In this document: positions 1 to 11,615 of the stretch, piece by piece | Position numbering within the stretch: position 1 is the stretch's first letter | Layout of the letters: every line of letters starts with the position of its first letter | DNA from: Syngnathus acus | Taxonomy: Eukaryota; Chordata; Actinopteri; Syngnathiformes; Syngnathidae | NCBI RefSeq assembly: GCF_901709675.1 | Contig: NC_051087.1 | Location: forward strand, 12,401,384-12,465,383 | Direction of reading: 5' to 3' | Length of the DNA stretch: 64,000 nucleotides | Notes under the pieces: model-generated | Database searches by the model: none | Seen by the model: only the letters and a program-made list of their open reading frames with translations | What the model was told of the DNA's origin: nothing | Made by a program: the position numbers and the translations under genes

Positions 1-1230
1 AAAAATACTTTTATGGGTACTTAACGGCATGTCTGGTTATATTTGCTGCTGACCAGTGTCATTTCCCCAAATAATCATATTGAATCCTTTTGATAAGGTT
101 CCATACTTCATGGCTCCGGATCTCGGTCTCCCCTCCATTTACCGAAAATGTGAGTAGTAGGATCAAACCTAGTGTCCCAAGTTTTTCTTACTAACAACGC
201 TGCTGTGTGTGTGTGTGTGGGGGGGGGCGTGTACATGTGTCATAAAAAGGGAATAATAATCATCGTTCTTTAGATATACTTTGCTCAGCTAGATACATAT
301 TGTGGAAGCCACAAGTGTACATTTTGGGCGGAGATGGTCTGTTAGTGCTCTTCGATGTCTCAGTTGGTGACTGTGGGAATAACACATTGTAATCACAGCT
401 GTAGAAAACATCCGCCGTGTGTGTGTGCGTATGCGTGTGTGTTTGTGTGTTTGAGACATTAACCTCCCCCACCTCACTTTGGACCAACACATCATTCCCA
501 GTGCTGTAGCAGACTCAGCTGTTTTTAGGACACACTGACCGACCTTTCCGTTAAAACTCGGATGGTCGTCTTAATCACTACCATTATATACCAGTGGCTC
601 ATTATGATGCAGCCTAGTTCATGTTGTGATCGCATTGCGTTTTTTGATTGAGACTATTAATGTTTGCGTAGTACAGTTTTACCCAAAAACTGCTTACTGT
701 AAACACTCAACCCAACAATTTATGTAAACTTTACATAAACTGTTGTGTAGAGTATTGCTTTCATAGTGAAAGTCAGGCACAGTTTTTGTTATTTTCTGTA
801 ACCTGGCCAATGTGAATATGAGTATATAGCTGGAAATTGCCAAAGAAAGTGATACAAGACTGTAATGCTGGTTTAATAAAATACAAACAATTCACAAGGG
901 CCTTTTTACGCGCAAATCTATCTACCAATCCATCCGTCTGTTCATTGCCTGCCTGCCGGGCCCTCATTCAACTGTGTCCTGCCCTACAAATCCAAGTACC
1001 AATTGTTAATATGAAATTTCTTTATAAAATAAAATTCCAACTTCTTCACATCTTCAAATAGACAAGACAAGATCTCAACATGTTCCTGTCAACTGTTTTT
1101 CTTCTTTGGCTCTCTCGCAAAGTTTTCATTTCATTCAGCATGTCTTGCAACACGGTTACTTAAACCTTTGGTCAACATTCTTCAACATCATGTTGACATG
1201 TGAATGGATTATCATTCAAAAGATATGTAA
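1..1230. other. Intergenic, no gene seen
   Basis: I see no supported gene here. The stretch holds short imperfect TG/GT runs (about 199-230 with a following G-run, and 416-450) and otherwise unique AT-rich sequence. The short open frames are low-complexity translations of these runs. Confidence 0.6.
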
Positions 1231-3378
1231 ATGTATTATACTACGGTAATAAGTAACGATCAAAATGGGTTCATAAGTGGAAGACAAGGCTTTCACAATG
1301 TGAGGAGGGTTACAAATGTTCTACATTACAAAAAAGAGGAAAGAGACTGTGCACTCCTTTCTCTTGACGCAGAGAAGGCCTTCGATAGGGTAGAATGGCC
1401 ATATCTTTTTAATATTTTAGATAGATTTGGCCTTGGAAGCAATTTTACGAAGTGGATAAAAATACTTTACAGAAATCCAACAGCAGAAATTTTAACTAAC
1501 AGACATTTTTCAAAACCAATTCAAATAAAAAGAGGCTGTCGTCAGGGCTGCCCTCTGTCTCCCCTGCTTTTCTCCTTAGCGATAGAGCCTTTTGCAATAG
1601 CAATACGCTCTCAGCCGCAAATATCAGGAATAAAAATAGGTCAGCATGAACATAAGATCGCACTGTTTGCCGATGACGTCATATTATTTCTATCAAAACT
1701 TACGTCCTCAATCCCGGCAGTTTTGGAAGTAATAAAATTATTTGGGAATATCTCAGGATATAAAGTAAATGAAGCAAAGTCTTCAATGTTGTTATTAAAC
1801 ACAATAGAAAGAAAGCATCCCGATGCCCACATTACAGCTTACAGATTCAAAATGATAGACCAATTCGAATATCTGGGAATTCTAATATTACCGAACACAG
1901 AAGAAATGGTTAAGGCTAATTATGACAGGCTTAAAGAAGAAATCGGAACATCTGTGGACCGATGGAAGTTATTGCCTCTATCTATTATGGGAAGAATAAG
2001 TACTTTAAAAATGATTATATTGCCAAAATTGTTATACTTATTTCAAAATATTGCTTTACCCCCTCCCACTGACTTGTTTACCTGGATAAGAAAAGTTATC
2101 TTAAGTTTGATATGGAACAATGGAAGATCAAGGATTCGTCTCTCTCTTTTATACATGCCATTCGATGGGGGAGGGTTAAGATGTCCCAATTTCTTGTGGT
2201 ACTACTGGGCTGCACAACTGCGCTCCATGACTTTCTATTTCAATAACGATAACAATAACCCGCATTGGGTGGAAATGGAAGGTCAAAATTTAAAACTACC
2301 CCTGCACACGTTTTTTTATTCTGACACAAGAAAACAATTATTAAAACAAATAACAAATCCTCTTTTGAAACAAATGGTGCAAGTATGGTATGATGTCAGA
2401 AAGTATCTTAGAGATACACAAACATTGTCGCAACTAAGTCCGATATGGGGTAACCAGTTGTTTACTCCTGGAAGAGCAGATGCCACTTTCAAAACGTGGG
2501 CGACTAAGGGGCTGGGGACAGTTGGGAATCTCTACCTTCCACAATCTGATGACTTTATGACCTTTGGAGAACTCGAGGTTGAGTTCAATCTTGACAAAAA
2601 ACACTACTTTAAATACCTGCAACTGAGAAGTTTTGTAAAAGGGTATCAAAGTGACCTACGAAGGATCCCATTAACACGGCTGGAAAGCTTGCTGTTAAAG
2701 AATAAATTAAGAAAAGGCATAATCTCAGAATTTTACATCCTACTACAAACAAATTCAAATGAAAATTCAAAAAGTAAATTATTATCCTGGAACAATGATC
2801 TAAATACTAAGATCAGTGAGCAAGAATGGGGAAAAGTTTGTAAAAAATCACAAGAAATGTCTATTAATAGCCGTCTGAGAGTACTACAATTTAAATGGTT
2901 ACAGCGAGTGTACACGACACCTGTTAAATTGAATAAATACAATAAGAACATTCCAGATATCTGTGTAAAGTGTGGCTTAAAAGGAACGTTAATACATTGT
3001 ATGTGGGAATGCAGTCAGATACAACATTTTTGGTTAGACGTGAAGGAGCAAATAGAGAAAATAATATCAAAGGAGCTTACTTTGGAGCCCTCGCTGTTTA
3101 TACTGGCTCTATATCCAGAGAAACACAACTTCAGTAAAATAGACTCAATTTTTATTGATATAAGCTCGTTAATGGCCAAAAGATGTATTGCTCTGACCTG
3201 GAAAAATGTTACTGGACCAAACACCTCCCAGTGGCTAAAACAAATGCTCTCTTGTCTTCCATTGGAAAGAATAACATATATACGTAAAGCCAAACAACAT
3301 ATGTTTGAAGGGATTTGGAGGCCCTTTATTGATTTCATAAAAGACTTGGACTTTTCTGATAACCTTGTTGACTTTTGA
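1231..3378 (+). CDS. L1 ORF2 C-terminal fragment (reverse transcriptase to C-terminal Cys motif)
   Basis: The frame has 715 codons and no internal stop. It encodes the C-terminal part of an L1 ORF2 protein, which nicks target DNA and reverse-transcribes its own RNA; the endonuclease and first RT motifs are missing because of 5' truncation. Seen in order: the [10 protein letters not shown] motif (residues about 10-19), the [12 protein letters not shown] motif (about 46-57), the [11 protein letters not shown] motif (about 103-113), the catalytic FADDV motif (about 147-151), then a long C-terminal domain with a Cys/His motif (CVKCG...HCMWEC, about 578-597). The ATG at 1231 overlaps the flanking duplicated target site, so this start is not native. 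It is probably not expressed as a functional protein. Confidence 0.85.
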   Translation: MYYTTVISNDQNGFISGRQGFHNVRRVTNVLHYKKEERDCALLSLDAEKAFDRVEWPYLFNILDRFGLGSNFTKWIKILYRNPTAEILTNRHFSKPIQIKRGCRQGCPLSPLLFSLAIEPFAIAIRSQPQISGIKIGQHEHKIALFADDVILFLSKLTSSIPAVLEVIKLFGNISGYKVNEAKSSMLLLNTIERKHPDAHITAYRFKMIDQFEYLGILILPNTEEMVKANYDRLKEEIGTSVDRWKLLPLSIMGRISTLKMIILPKLLYLFQNIALPPPTDLFTWIRKVILSLIWNNGRSRIRLSLLYMPFDGGGLRCPNFLWYYWAAQLRSMTFYFNNDNNNPHWVEMEGQNLKLPLHTFFYSDTRKQLLKQITNPLLKQMVQVWYDVRKYLRDTQTLSQLSPIWGNQLFTPGRADATFKTWATKGLGTVGNLYLPQSDDFMTFGELEVEFNLDKKHYFKYLQLRSFVKGYQSDLRRIPLTRLESLLLKNKLRKGIISEFYILLQTNSNENSKSKLLSWNNDLNTKISEQEWGKVCKKSQEMSINSRLRVLQFKWLQRVYTTPVKLNKYNKNIPDICVKCGLKGTLIHCMWECSQIQHFWLDVKEQIEKIISKELTLEPSLFILALYPEKHNFSKIDSIFIDISSLMAKRCIALTWKNVTGPNTSQWLKQMLSCLPLERITYIRKAKQHMFEGIWRPFIDFIKDLDFSDNLVDF

Positions 3379-3645
3379 GCCCCTGCAGGAAACACTCATT
3401 TTGCCAGTTGCAATATTACATATAAAGAGAAGCTGTTTTGTTTTGTTCTTTTAAGTTGATTTAAACATATAATAGGCAAACTGTTTGAGATACATATTTT
3501 TACATTCTGGATTTTGCTACTTCATTATTTCAATATTTGTACATTTTTGTAAAGAAATACCATGTAAGACATATTTTGTGAAATTGTTCATAACTGTTGT
3601 ACATGGAAAAATTGTGAATAAAAAGTGTATTGGAAAAAAAAAAAA
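1241..3645 (+). mobile_element. 5'-truncated L1-type LINE insertion
   Basis: This is the 3' part of an L1-like non-LTR retrotransposon. It starts inside the reverse transcriptase domain, continues through the whole C-terminal part of ORF2, a 3' UTR of about 260 bases with AATAAA-like signals, and ends in a short poly-A run (about 3634-3645). The 8-base word GTATTATA occurs immediately before the element (1233-1240) and immediately after the poly-A (3646-3653), as expected for a target-site duplication from target-primed reverse transcription. 5' truncation is typical of L1 insertions. The uninterrupted reading frame points to a young insertion. Confidence 0.85.
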
Positions 3646-3653
3646 GTATTATA

Positions 3654-6356
3654 AAATGATGTTTGCACTGAAAATGTGTGAAAAGTCCATATCAGCAACT
3701 GGTACCTGTATTCCTGCTGTTTTTTTCCCAATGTGATTTGCTTTCAACATTTGCACAGTGAAAATATCCCTCTGAAAGACAAAGACAACATATCCACATA
3801 TTTTAAGATAACCAATTGAAAGTGTTTTAAACATTTGACAAAAGAAAAACAACAGAAAAATGCCATTAACACTTCTAAAATGCACATCAAGCATGACATA
3901 AGAGAAAATTCACCACTTCACCTTGTGAGGTGATTCTAAAAAAGCTTTTTAAAATGTTTCCATTGCTTGAGTACAACAAATAAAGTAAGTTAAGCAAGAC
4001 TCAACCTTCGTTTGCAGGAGAGGCCACAGTGAAAAATGAAAACAATTTCTGGAATGTGTTCCCGTAAATTGAAAATGAATCAGTCCTCGAGTCCTGAAAT
4101 GGTTTTGATGGTTCTTTCATCCTTGTTGAGAAATTCCCCTTCTCAAGTGTCTCTTGTGTGCTCGCACTCTTATTTCAACCTTGCCCTGCAGCCCCCTAGA
4201 TGCTTGTTTCCAAGCTGGTCCTTCATGTTCTCGGCTCTTCTCTAAAAGAGCAAGACGATATGTGTGCAATTCTTGTAAAGAATGCAATATTGGATGTTTA
4301 TGTGAGCAGAGTGGGACACTCTCTGCTCAATATAAAAAGACAGCAGAAGTGAGAAGGGGCCTCGAACATTAATAAATTCCTCCTACTGCTTTATCTTCCT
4401 ATTTTCACATTGTCCATAGCAACACGGATATGGGCCATAGTGAGGACACACTGTGTTATCTTGGTATGCAAACACACATGCACGCACACACACTGCATTT
4501 ATAAGCCTATTATTGCTATTTCCTGAAGAAGTGTCAAGAACGCAGAGGCATATGTTAGGATAAACTATATGACACACAAAATACCAGTCAACATAGAAAA
4601 AGACAACATAGGAGAAGTTAATAAAAAAGTGTGACTTTTTATTTGCTTGTTCAAGGAAAATATTATGTTATGTAACATAATTAAGGGCTGGAACTCCACA
4701 AACACAACTTTAGCACCACAATTAGAGCCATAGCCACCAATAAATGTGTTGTGTAGGATTTATGGAAAATTAACCCATAATTACATCTTACGGCACTAAA
4801 TGGGGATGCTACCCACATGCAGGATCATAGTCAGTATACCAAGGAAAACTACAGGAGATGATAATATAGTCTGAATTAGCTTGCACCTTATTAGCCCTTA
4901 TCAGGAGATGGCTGAAAAAAAATCATTTTGTTCGAATGGATTTTGTTAATTTGGACATGCACATAATTAAAATGTGTTTGATGAAAATATACTGTCTCAT
5001 TAAAATATATTTAAGGAAAAGAGTAGAAAATTAGTTTAGCAGATTTTAATCAGGCGTTAAGTACTTTTTTTCACTGTGGCTCTAACATACATGAGATTTA
5101 ATCAGAAGTATTCAGAATGACTACAAATTAAAGTTCTATTCATAACATTCTGCCTGAACAGGGTCAAATTTAGTGTTTGGACTTCCCTAGTGACACCTGG
5201 AATTCCCTACATTGCAGTTATCACACGAATAAAAAAGAAAAAAAATACATGGGAAACATGAAAGCCCCTATCCCATTTACGACTAAAATGAGGATAGCCC
5301 GGGGTTTTATTTTGTATCAATTACCGATACATTGTGAGGAGGTGTGGTCTACTTGTCATCTGAGCCAGCAGCAAAAGTCTCTGAGCTTACTTCCTGGTGG
5401 GCTGCTCCATCAGCAAAGCCCAAATATGGGCGCAGTGAGAATGAAGAATCGCTTTATAGTTTATTGGTCAATCGACCCACTGAGGAGAAAAACTCATTTG
5501 AATTATATGGTTTGTGACATCACTCCTGGAACTTTTCTGTTGTATGCTACATGCAAAAACAAACCATCCAGTTTCCATAACCGCATATGCTATTTAGCAC
5601 TGTGGTACCAGATCACTTCAGACTTTCCTCAGCCTAGGATGGTTGCCTGTCAAACACTGAGCATCTAATAGAGCCAGTTGGACTACTCAGATAGTTTGCT
5701 GTAGACTCTACAGTGTAGAGTGTAAAGGGAAATGTACTTTCGGCAGTTTGCAAACATATTAGATTAAGGCTGCGTTAGAAATATATAATCATATCAATAT
5801 AATTTCTAGTGTGCTCGTGTGGTGATTAATATGTGGAAAGGAATGTGCAGGCTACAATGAATTTGTTCTCTACAAAGTATTGTGGAACAGGATGTCCAGA
5901 CAGGGAGGATATCTCAAGGCCGGTGAGGAACAACTCGTCTTTGTGGTCCAGACACCTGTGCTGAGCAGGGGAAAAACCCAAACGAGGAGGAGACGACCAT
6001 CGACCATCGACCAATCACCACACAATATTTTGCATGCTTGAGTATTCATATTGTGTTTCTTTAAAACTGGGCAACCCGGAAGAATGTGTTGTCTCTTGAT
6101 GGTCACAAGAACACACGAATCTTAGTGTGAGGGACCCGGGGGACCCAGGCGCCTGTATTAGTTTGCTTTGTCAGGATTAAACAATTGGTAAATTCGGCCT
6201 AATTGATTTATTGGTCTTCTCTTTGACAGAACGAACTCGCAAAATTGTTAGGTGTACCAGTGTGTGGATTAGGACGTAACGATTCATGTGTTAAGTGTTG
6301 ATCATAATTTGGAGTTAGATCAATAACTAAAATCCGTAGCCTAACAAGTGTAAAAC
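3654..6356. other. Intergenic, no gene seen
   Basis: Mostly unique AT-rich sequence. A 163-codon open frame at 5177-5668 has no recognisable motif or splice context. A GC-richer patch at about 5860-6200 resembles the edge of an old repeat or solo LTR but shows no clear terminal repeat. No gene is supported. Confidence 0.5.
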
Positions 6357-7215
6357 TGATTGATTGATTGATTGATGGAACTTTATTTATACCACAGTGG
6401 GGAAAATCTCTTGTCACAGCAGCGTACAAGACTGCAAGAATACAAGAAACAAGTGCCAAATGTAAAAATGGATAAATTACAGACAAACAAGGACAAAGAC
6501 AAGCGCGACTAGTAGTGGTAGAGACGACACGGAAGGAAACCAACACATGATCAGGTGCCGCACGTGTTGTAGAGTCTGACAGCAGTGGGAATAAAGGACC
6601 TGTGGAACCTCTCCTTCCTACACTGTGGGCGTAATAGTCTGCTGCTGAAGGAGCTGCTCAGGGACCGCACAATGTCATGGAGGGGGTGAGAGGTGTTGTC
6701 CATAATGGATGTCAGCTTAACTAACATCCTCCTCTCACCCACAACCTCTATGGAGTCCAGGGGACAGTCCAGGACAGAGCTTTTATTCAGTCTCCCTCCG
6801 TCCCGGTCCGTACTGCCCCAGCTCCAGCAGACCACAGTGTAGACCACAGGTGTCAAACTCAAGGCCTGGGGGCCAGATAAGGCCCGCCACATCATTTTAT
6901 GTGGCCTGCCAAGACAAATTGTGTATCAAATTCGTGTGTCATTACTAGAATTGCAAATTGTCTTCACTTTTAATATCTTTTTTTTAAATATTTGACCAGT
7001 TTTTACTCTTCTGATTTGAAAACGAGTTATTTTTCAGTTTGTTTTGTATCTTTTACTGTATATAATATGAGGTGCTCATACATTTATTTGGGTTGACAGT
7101 CATAATGGCCCTCCAAAAGAAGCTATGACTACAATGCGGCCCGCGAAAAAAATGAGTTTGACACCCCTGGCGTAGAGGATGGCTGAGGCCACCACAGAGT
7201 CATAGACGTTTTGCG
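6357..7215 (-). mobile_element. L2/jockey-like LINE 3' end, split by a hAT element
   Basis: The reverse strand encodes a broken C-terminal piece of a LINE reverse transcriptase protein. Recognisable blocks are VYDSVVASAILY (near 7205), CWSWGS (about 6820), VVGERRM (about 6740), SIMDNTSHPLHD (about 6700) and a RSFIPTAVRLYN-type end (about 6570). The same domain is better preserved at 59591-60528. The 3' tail is a run of ATTG/TCAA units at about 6358-6378. A 325-base hAT element (6845-7169) interrupts it. The copy is 5'-truncated and degenerate. Confidence 0.8.
6845..7169 (+). mobile_element. Non-autonomous hAT element, copy 1
   Basis: The ends are near-perfect 13-base inverted repeats of the form CAGGGGTGTCAAA: CACAGGTGTCAAA at the left and its complement TTTGACACCCCTG at the right. 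The 8-base flanks are GTGTAGAC (6837-6844) and GCGTAGAG (7170-7177), six of eight matching; an 8-base target duplication is the hAT hallmark. The interior has the GGCCCGCCACATCATTTTATGTGGCC-type palindromic subterminal block and no coding capacity. Related copies lie at 22687-22940 and 31563-31880. Confidence 0.8.
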
Positions 7216-10200
7216 TGCCACTTTGGTGGGGTGTGAGGGTGTTCCAGCAAAAACAACGTCTCTCTTTCTGCTTCCCGAAGGCGGTTTCTTAGCGAGTACC
7301 CACTTGCCCTTAGTGACAATTTAGCCCTTAGGATCTCCAGGACAAACAAATCTTTCGACCGCAGTCAGGTGATGACTCAAGGTTGGCGGCATAACAAAAC
7401 AATGAAGCCCATGTAACATAAAGGAGAACTAATGTGAGAGAGAAGTCATAAATTTACAAAAACTGCCAGGCCCAAACACTGCAACAAACGACAGAAATAT
7501 GGCCTAATAAATAAACACTAACAATGCATTAGAAAGCAGACACAGTCATAAATGCAGATTGAGTACACAGACTGCATATAAAACAGGACAAATAAATGCA
7601 CAGCAAATGACAACCACCCTTCGGTGGACACCATGTTAAATGTTTTGTTTACAAGCTCAGATTCTAGAGAGCGATTCTTCAAGAGGTCCATCGAGTATGT
7701 CATGTGACCCTAAGGAGGAGAATGTCGCGCATAAGCTGTCAGTCTAAAGTGTTAGACTATACTTTCAAATATGAATCCTCATTGGACAGTTGATGGAATC
7801 TTTTTATTAAAGAAAATGCATCCTGCTTTCTCTTATTTTGTCCCTCTACAGTGAGGGTGTAAACATGACACTACGTTTGGAAGGCACACTGAAACACACT
7901 ATTAACATGAGTGCTGCAGCAAGCAACCACAATGAGTGGTGTCCGGGGCAGTCCCTGCAGCCAGCAAGGAGGGAATGAGTAGTGGTGGGTAGGGCTTTCC
8001 TCGGCTGTGTGCTCCCGGTGCGTGGGGATGCATCACTGGTATCATTTAATTCATAGCATAAACGTGACAAGGTTAATGAGTGGCAAAGAGAGCCTAGGGA
8101 CCACGTGAGGGGTGGAGAGGCGGGGTGGACGTGATGGGCTGCACCGTGGGTAATATGTGTGTATTGATGGGTCGGGTGTGTTTAAGTGTGGTTAGTGTTT
8201 GTCTAGCTGTTTGAAATGGTCTGAACATGATAGGTTGGGGCCAAAGTTCTGTAGCCCACCTACAGGCACACGTAATATTGTGATTTTGACTCCGATGGCT
8301 GAAAATGGGTAAAGGGAGATATGTTTGTGTGTATGTGGACTGAGGCAGGCCTGGGAAACAAGATGGAGTCAGATCAGAAGTATCAGGTTTACGGAGAGAC
8401 AGATGGCAAAGCCTGGGTGCGGTTTGTGCCCCCCAACCCCACCCCATGTCATCAGTTTTAATCACTAGACTCAGGATACTCAGACACACACGCACGGACG
8501 CACGCACACACACACACATTAATACATGCATACGCACCTTTACATGCATTAAAACACCTTGCAAAGAGCAAATTCAAACACACACACACACACACACATA
8601 CACAAAGACAAAAATGCAGCTGTCATTCTGCACTGGCGGGGGGGGGGTACAGGTTAGGAAGGAGGACAAAAGCCTGCGACGCTGCAGAGGAGCGAAAGAT
8701 GGTTGAGGACTAAATTGGCTGGGTGGAGTGATGGAAGAAGCAGACGAGAGGCGATGGTGATGGATGAGCAAATGGTGGATGCGAGATGGGGGGAAACAGG
8801 CGAGAGGGGGTAGGGGGGTGAAGGCTACGCGCGGCTTCTCCATTAACACGACGTGCAGTCTGCTAGTAACACTCGCACTTATTGTCTGCTAGGCGTGCAG
8901 TTTACACTCGCCTTCGCCCCTGACAATTGAATTTGCCGTCTCCTCGGAAAGATACACATCTCTCTTGCTTGTGTTAACTGCCAGCAGAACACATGAACAA
9001 AGAAGTGATACATTTACGACTTCATATTAAATTAACAAGAAACAAGAAACAAATGCACTTTTTTTTTTTTTTTTTCTGTTACATCATAGTAATGTGACTG
9101 CCATGTTCGGTGTGTAAAAAAAAAAAAACTGCTGGTTTGCGTCATGCACATGCAGGCTGCAGTCATATTAAGGCCTTCAACACAAAGACAAAGGCCTCCA
9201 GCTCCTCCTCCTCTTGGCTCCCCCTCTTCCCCATCCCTCCCTCCGTCTCTCCCTAGGGACACTATCAGGACATGGAAAGGTCAGGGGCCTGGTAGCACCG
9301 CAGTAACCACAGACACACACACGCGCACACACACACGCACGCACACAAACACACACATACACACACAGACGATACACCCACATGTTCAACACACACCTAC
9401 CTGCTGACAAAAAGCACCTGCAGATAAATCAGTTGAATGTTTACCATAAAGGATTGTGTTTTTTCTCTTTTGGGACTAAAAATTTTAAAAAAAAGAGTAC
9501 TTGCTGTTGTTTTGGGTTTTGATATGTCATGTACTATTGATACTTACTAGCTACTGTAGAATCTTTCAGATTTTTTTTGCTGCAAAAGAGAAAACAAATC
9601 ACCATAGACTTGTTATAAATAAACAAATGAAATTGGTAAATGACTTAAATTTTTCTGTGCAGCCATAAAATATGATGTTAGAAAATAATTAATGAAACAA
9701 CGTGTGTTTCAAAAATGTAAAATATTTGTATTTCTACATTTCATTTTTAATAAGGTGAACATAAAATAAAAGCTTGTTTTCAGGGAAAATCTCGGTATTG
9801 TTGTTATTGATGTTGACTGCACCTTTGACCGATTATTATATGCAGGTCATGTGTCAAGAATTGTCAAACTCATTTATTTCATGGAAATGGTTCAAAATAT
9901 TTTAGCCCAACGGTTCTTTCCCCACATTCTTTTCCCATCAAAGAATAAAAACATGTGGCTCACCTGTACGCCACATTTTCCACAGACATGTTTCAGAGAT
10001 GACGGTTTTTATCTTACTTTGTCTTGAAATTTTTATCTTTTTTTGCTTTGTTTAGAGATATAATATAGTGTGAGAACCACGATGACCACTTGAGGAATCT
10101 AAATGGATACTGCACAAGCACTTACAAAGAAATGAGATCATTTGACAATATTCTTTATGTTTCAGTATCATATCGAAGTATGTAAACGTCAACAGGTTTT

Positions 10201-10585
10201 AGAAACAGCTTCAAGTATGATGCAGCAAAAACTACAACCACAATAATAAAGATATGATAGATTGTTTTTAGATAGGTCAATGAGCAATATTATTTGTAAA
10301 GGCACACTTTTGTATTGGGTATCTTTAAAACTTTGGGTGTACCTAATATTGTGTTCAGTATTAGAAGTTATCTGCTTGAGCTTGAAGCGATGAGTTTCAC
10401 TGTGAGACATTTTATGTTTAAATGTATATTCCTGTCAGACGAATAGGCATTTACAATGACACTTATCATTAATGATTTGAATTATAGTTGTAAAGCCATT
10501 AATTAATGTGAACACATATACGTACGTACGTCTGTGGTATTCATATTTCTGTATTCACTGTATTTGCTCCAAAATAAGAGGTGCT
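7216..10585. other. Intergenic; microsatellites only
   Basis: The stretch holds CA/TG-rich simple repeats at about 8484-8520, 8577-8602 and 9313-9367, and T and A runs at about 9059-9075 and 9117-9128. The open frames here are repeat translations. No gene is supported. Confidence 0.6.
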
Positions 10586-10589
10586 CTTA

Positions 10590-10840
10590 TTGCCCAGTAC
10601 AGTAACACTTAAAACGGCACATGCCATTAATCCTACCAACTAATGAGGTGATTAGCCCAAGCTACCAATAACTAGCAGGGCTTCGAGGCCCTCTCTGGGT
10701 CTCCGAGCACAGTGAGTCAGAATTAAGGAACGGCTAATCTGGCTGCTGCTCCAGAAGCCTAATTGCCTGGAAGCTATTAGTACAAATGCACAGCTACCTG
10801 AAGGACAAATGACTTTAATTAGAAGATGTTAATGTGTTTA
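10590..10840. promoter_or_regulatory. Candidate conserved non-coding element
   Basis: This is a unique, balanced-composition block set in AT-rich surroundings. It has closely spaced homeodomain-type words (ATTAATCC, CTAATTGCC, CTTTAATTAG), a GGCTAATCTGGCTGCTGCTCC stretch, and no codon-like pattern. The look is that of a vertebrate enhancer. Conservation was not tested, so the call is inferred from base pattern alone. Confidence 0.3.
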
Positions 10841-11408
10841 CTGAAATGTTATAACGTCAGCAGGAGAAAACGATAGCATAGAGGACACTTTCAATGTGGA
10901 TTGGGAAGCGTAGCAGCAGATTTTTGGGAAGAGCAAAGAGGGGCTCAGCAGCAGTGAAGTGTGCCATGGCTATTTATAAACCCAGTTGATTGCAGATTTA
11001 TTCTCTTGGGAGGCAGTCGTGTGTTTGTGTGTGCGTGCTTGTGTGTGCGTGTGTGTGTGTGTCTGTGTCTGTGTGTGTGTGTCAGAGAGAAGCAGGTTAT
11101 GAAAAACTCCCACTGCGGTAGGAACAGCTGTCTGTCAGGAGGAATCTGCCAGTTAATTTCCTTTGGGGAACAGGCAGAATTGAAGCCGAGGATGAGCCGA
11201 TTTTTACGCGACCAAATTTGCTGGTTTGTCTTATTTGGCGCCTGCAGCTGCGGAGATGGTGTGTCTGTATGTTTTTATGCACAGGAAAGCTTCATTTTAA
11301 GTCTTTTTTTAATTTGCCTTATTTAAAACATTTATGTACAAATAATTACATGTGACATTTAAAATTCACAGTGTAAAGGGAAGACAAGAAAAATACTCGC
11401 CTCTTGAT

Positions 11409-11615
11409 TGCGGGCAATGTGGCTTCCTCCCACACTTAAAAATATGTACGTTAGGTTAATGGGAGACACTAAATTGCCCATAGTTGTGAATGAGAGCGTG
11501 AATATTTGTTTTTTGACATTATTTGCCCTGCAACATTACAGGCAACCAGTTGGACCCTACCTCTCAATCACCCTGTGACCTTAATGAGAACAAACCCAAT
11601 GAAAGGAAAATGGAT
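11409..11615 (+). repeat. Degenerate tRNA-SINE body, copy
   Basis: The fragment is related to the SINE at 20846-21165. It has the GGCTTCCTCCCACA block, an AATTGCCC block, an ACCAGTT block and a terminal GAAAATGGATGG tail. The tRNA-like head is missing. It is an old 5'-truncated copy. Confidence 0.55.

Noticed and set aside
5177-5668. 163-codon frame as a gene
   Set aside because: No recognisable family, no splice sites linking it to neighbours, and ordinary AT-rich composition.
8446-9410. Several overlapping frames of 76-91 codons
   Set aside because: They follow CA/TG repeats and polypyrimidine tracts; no domain or splice context.
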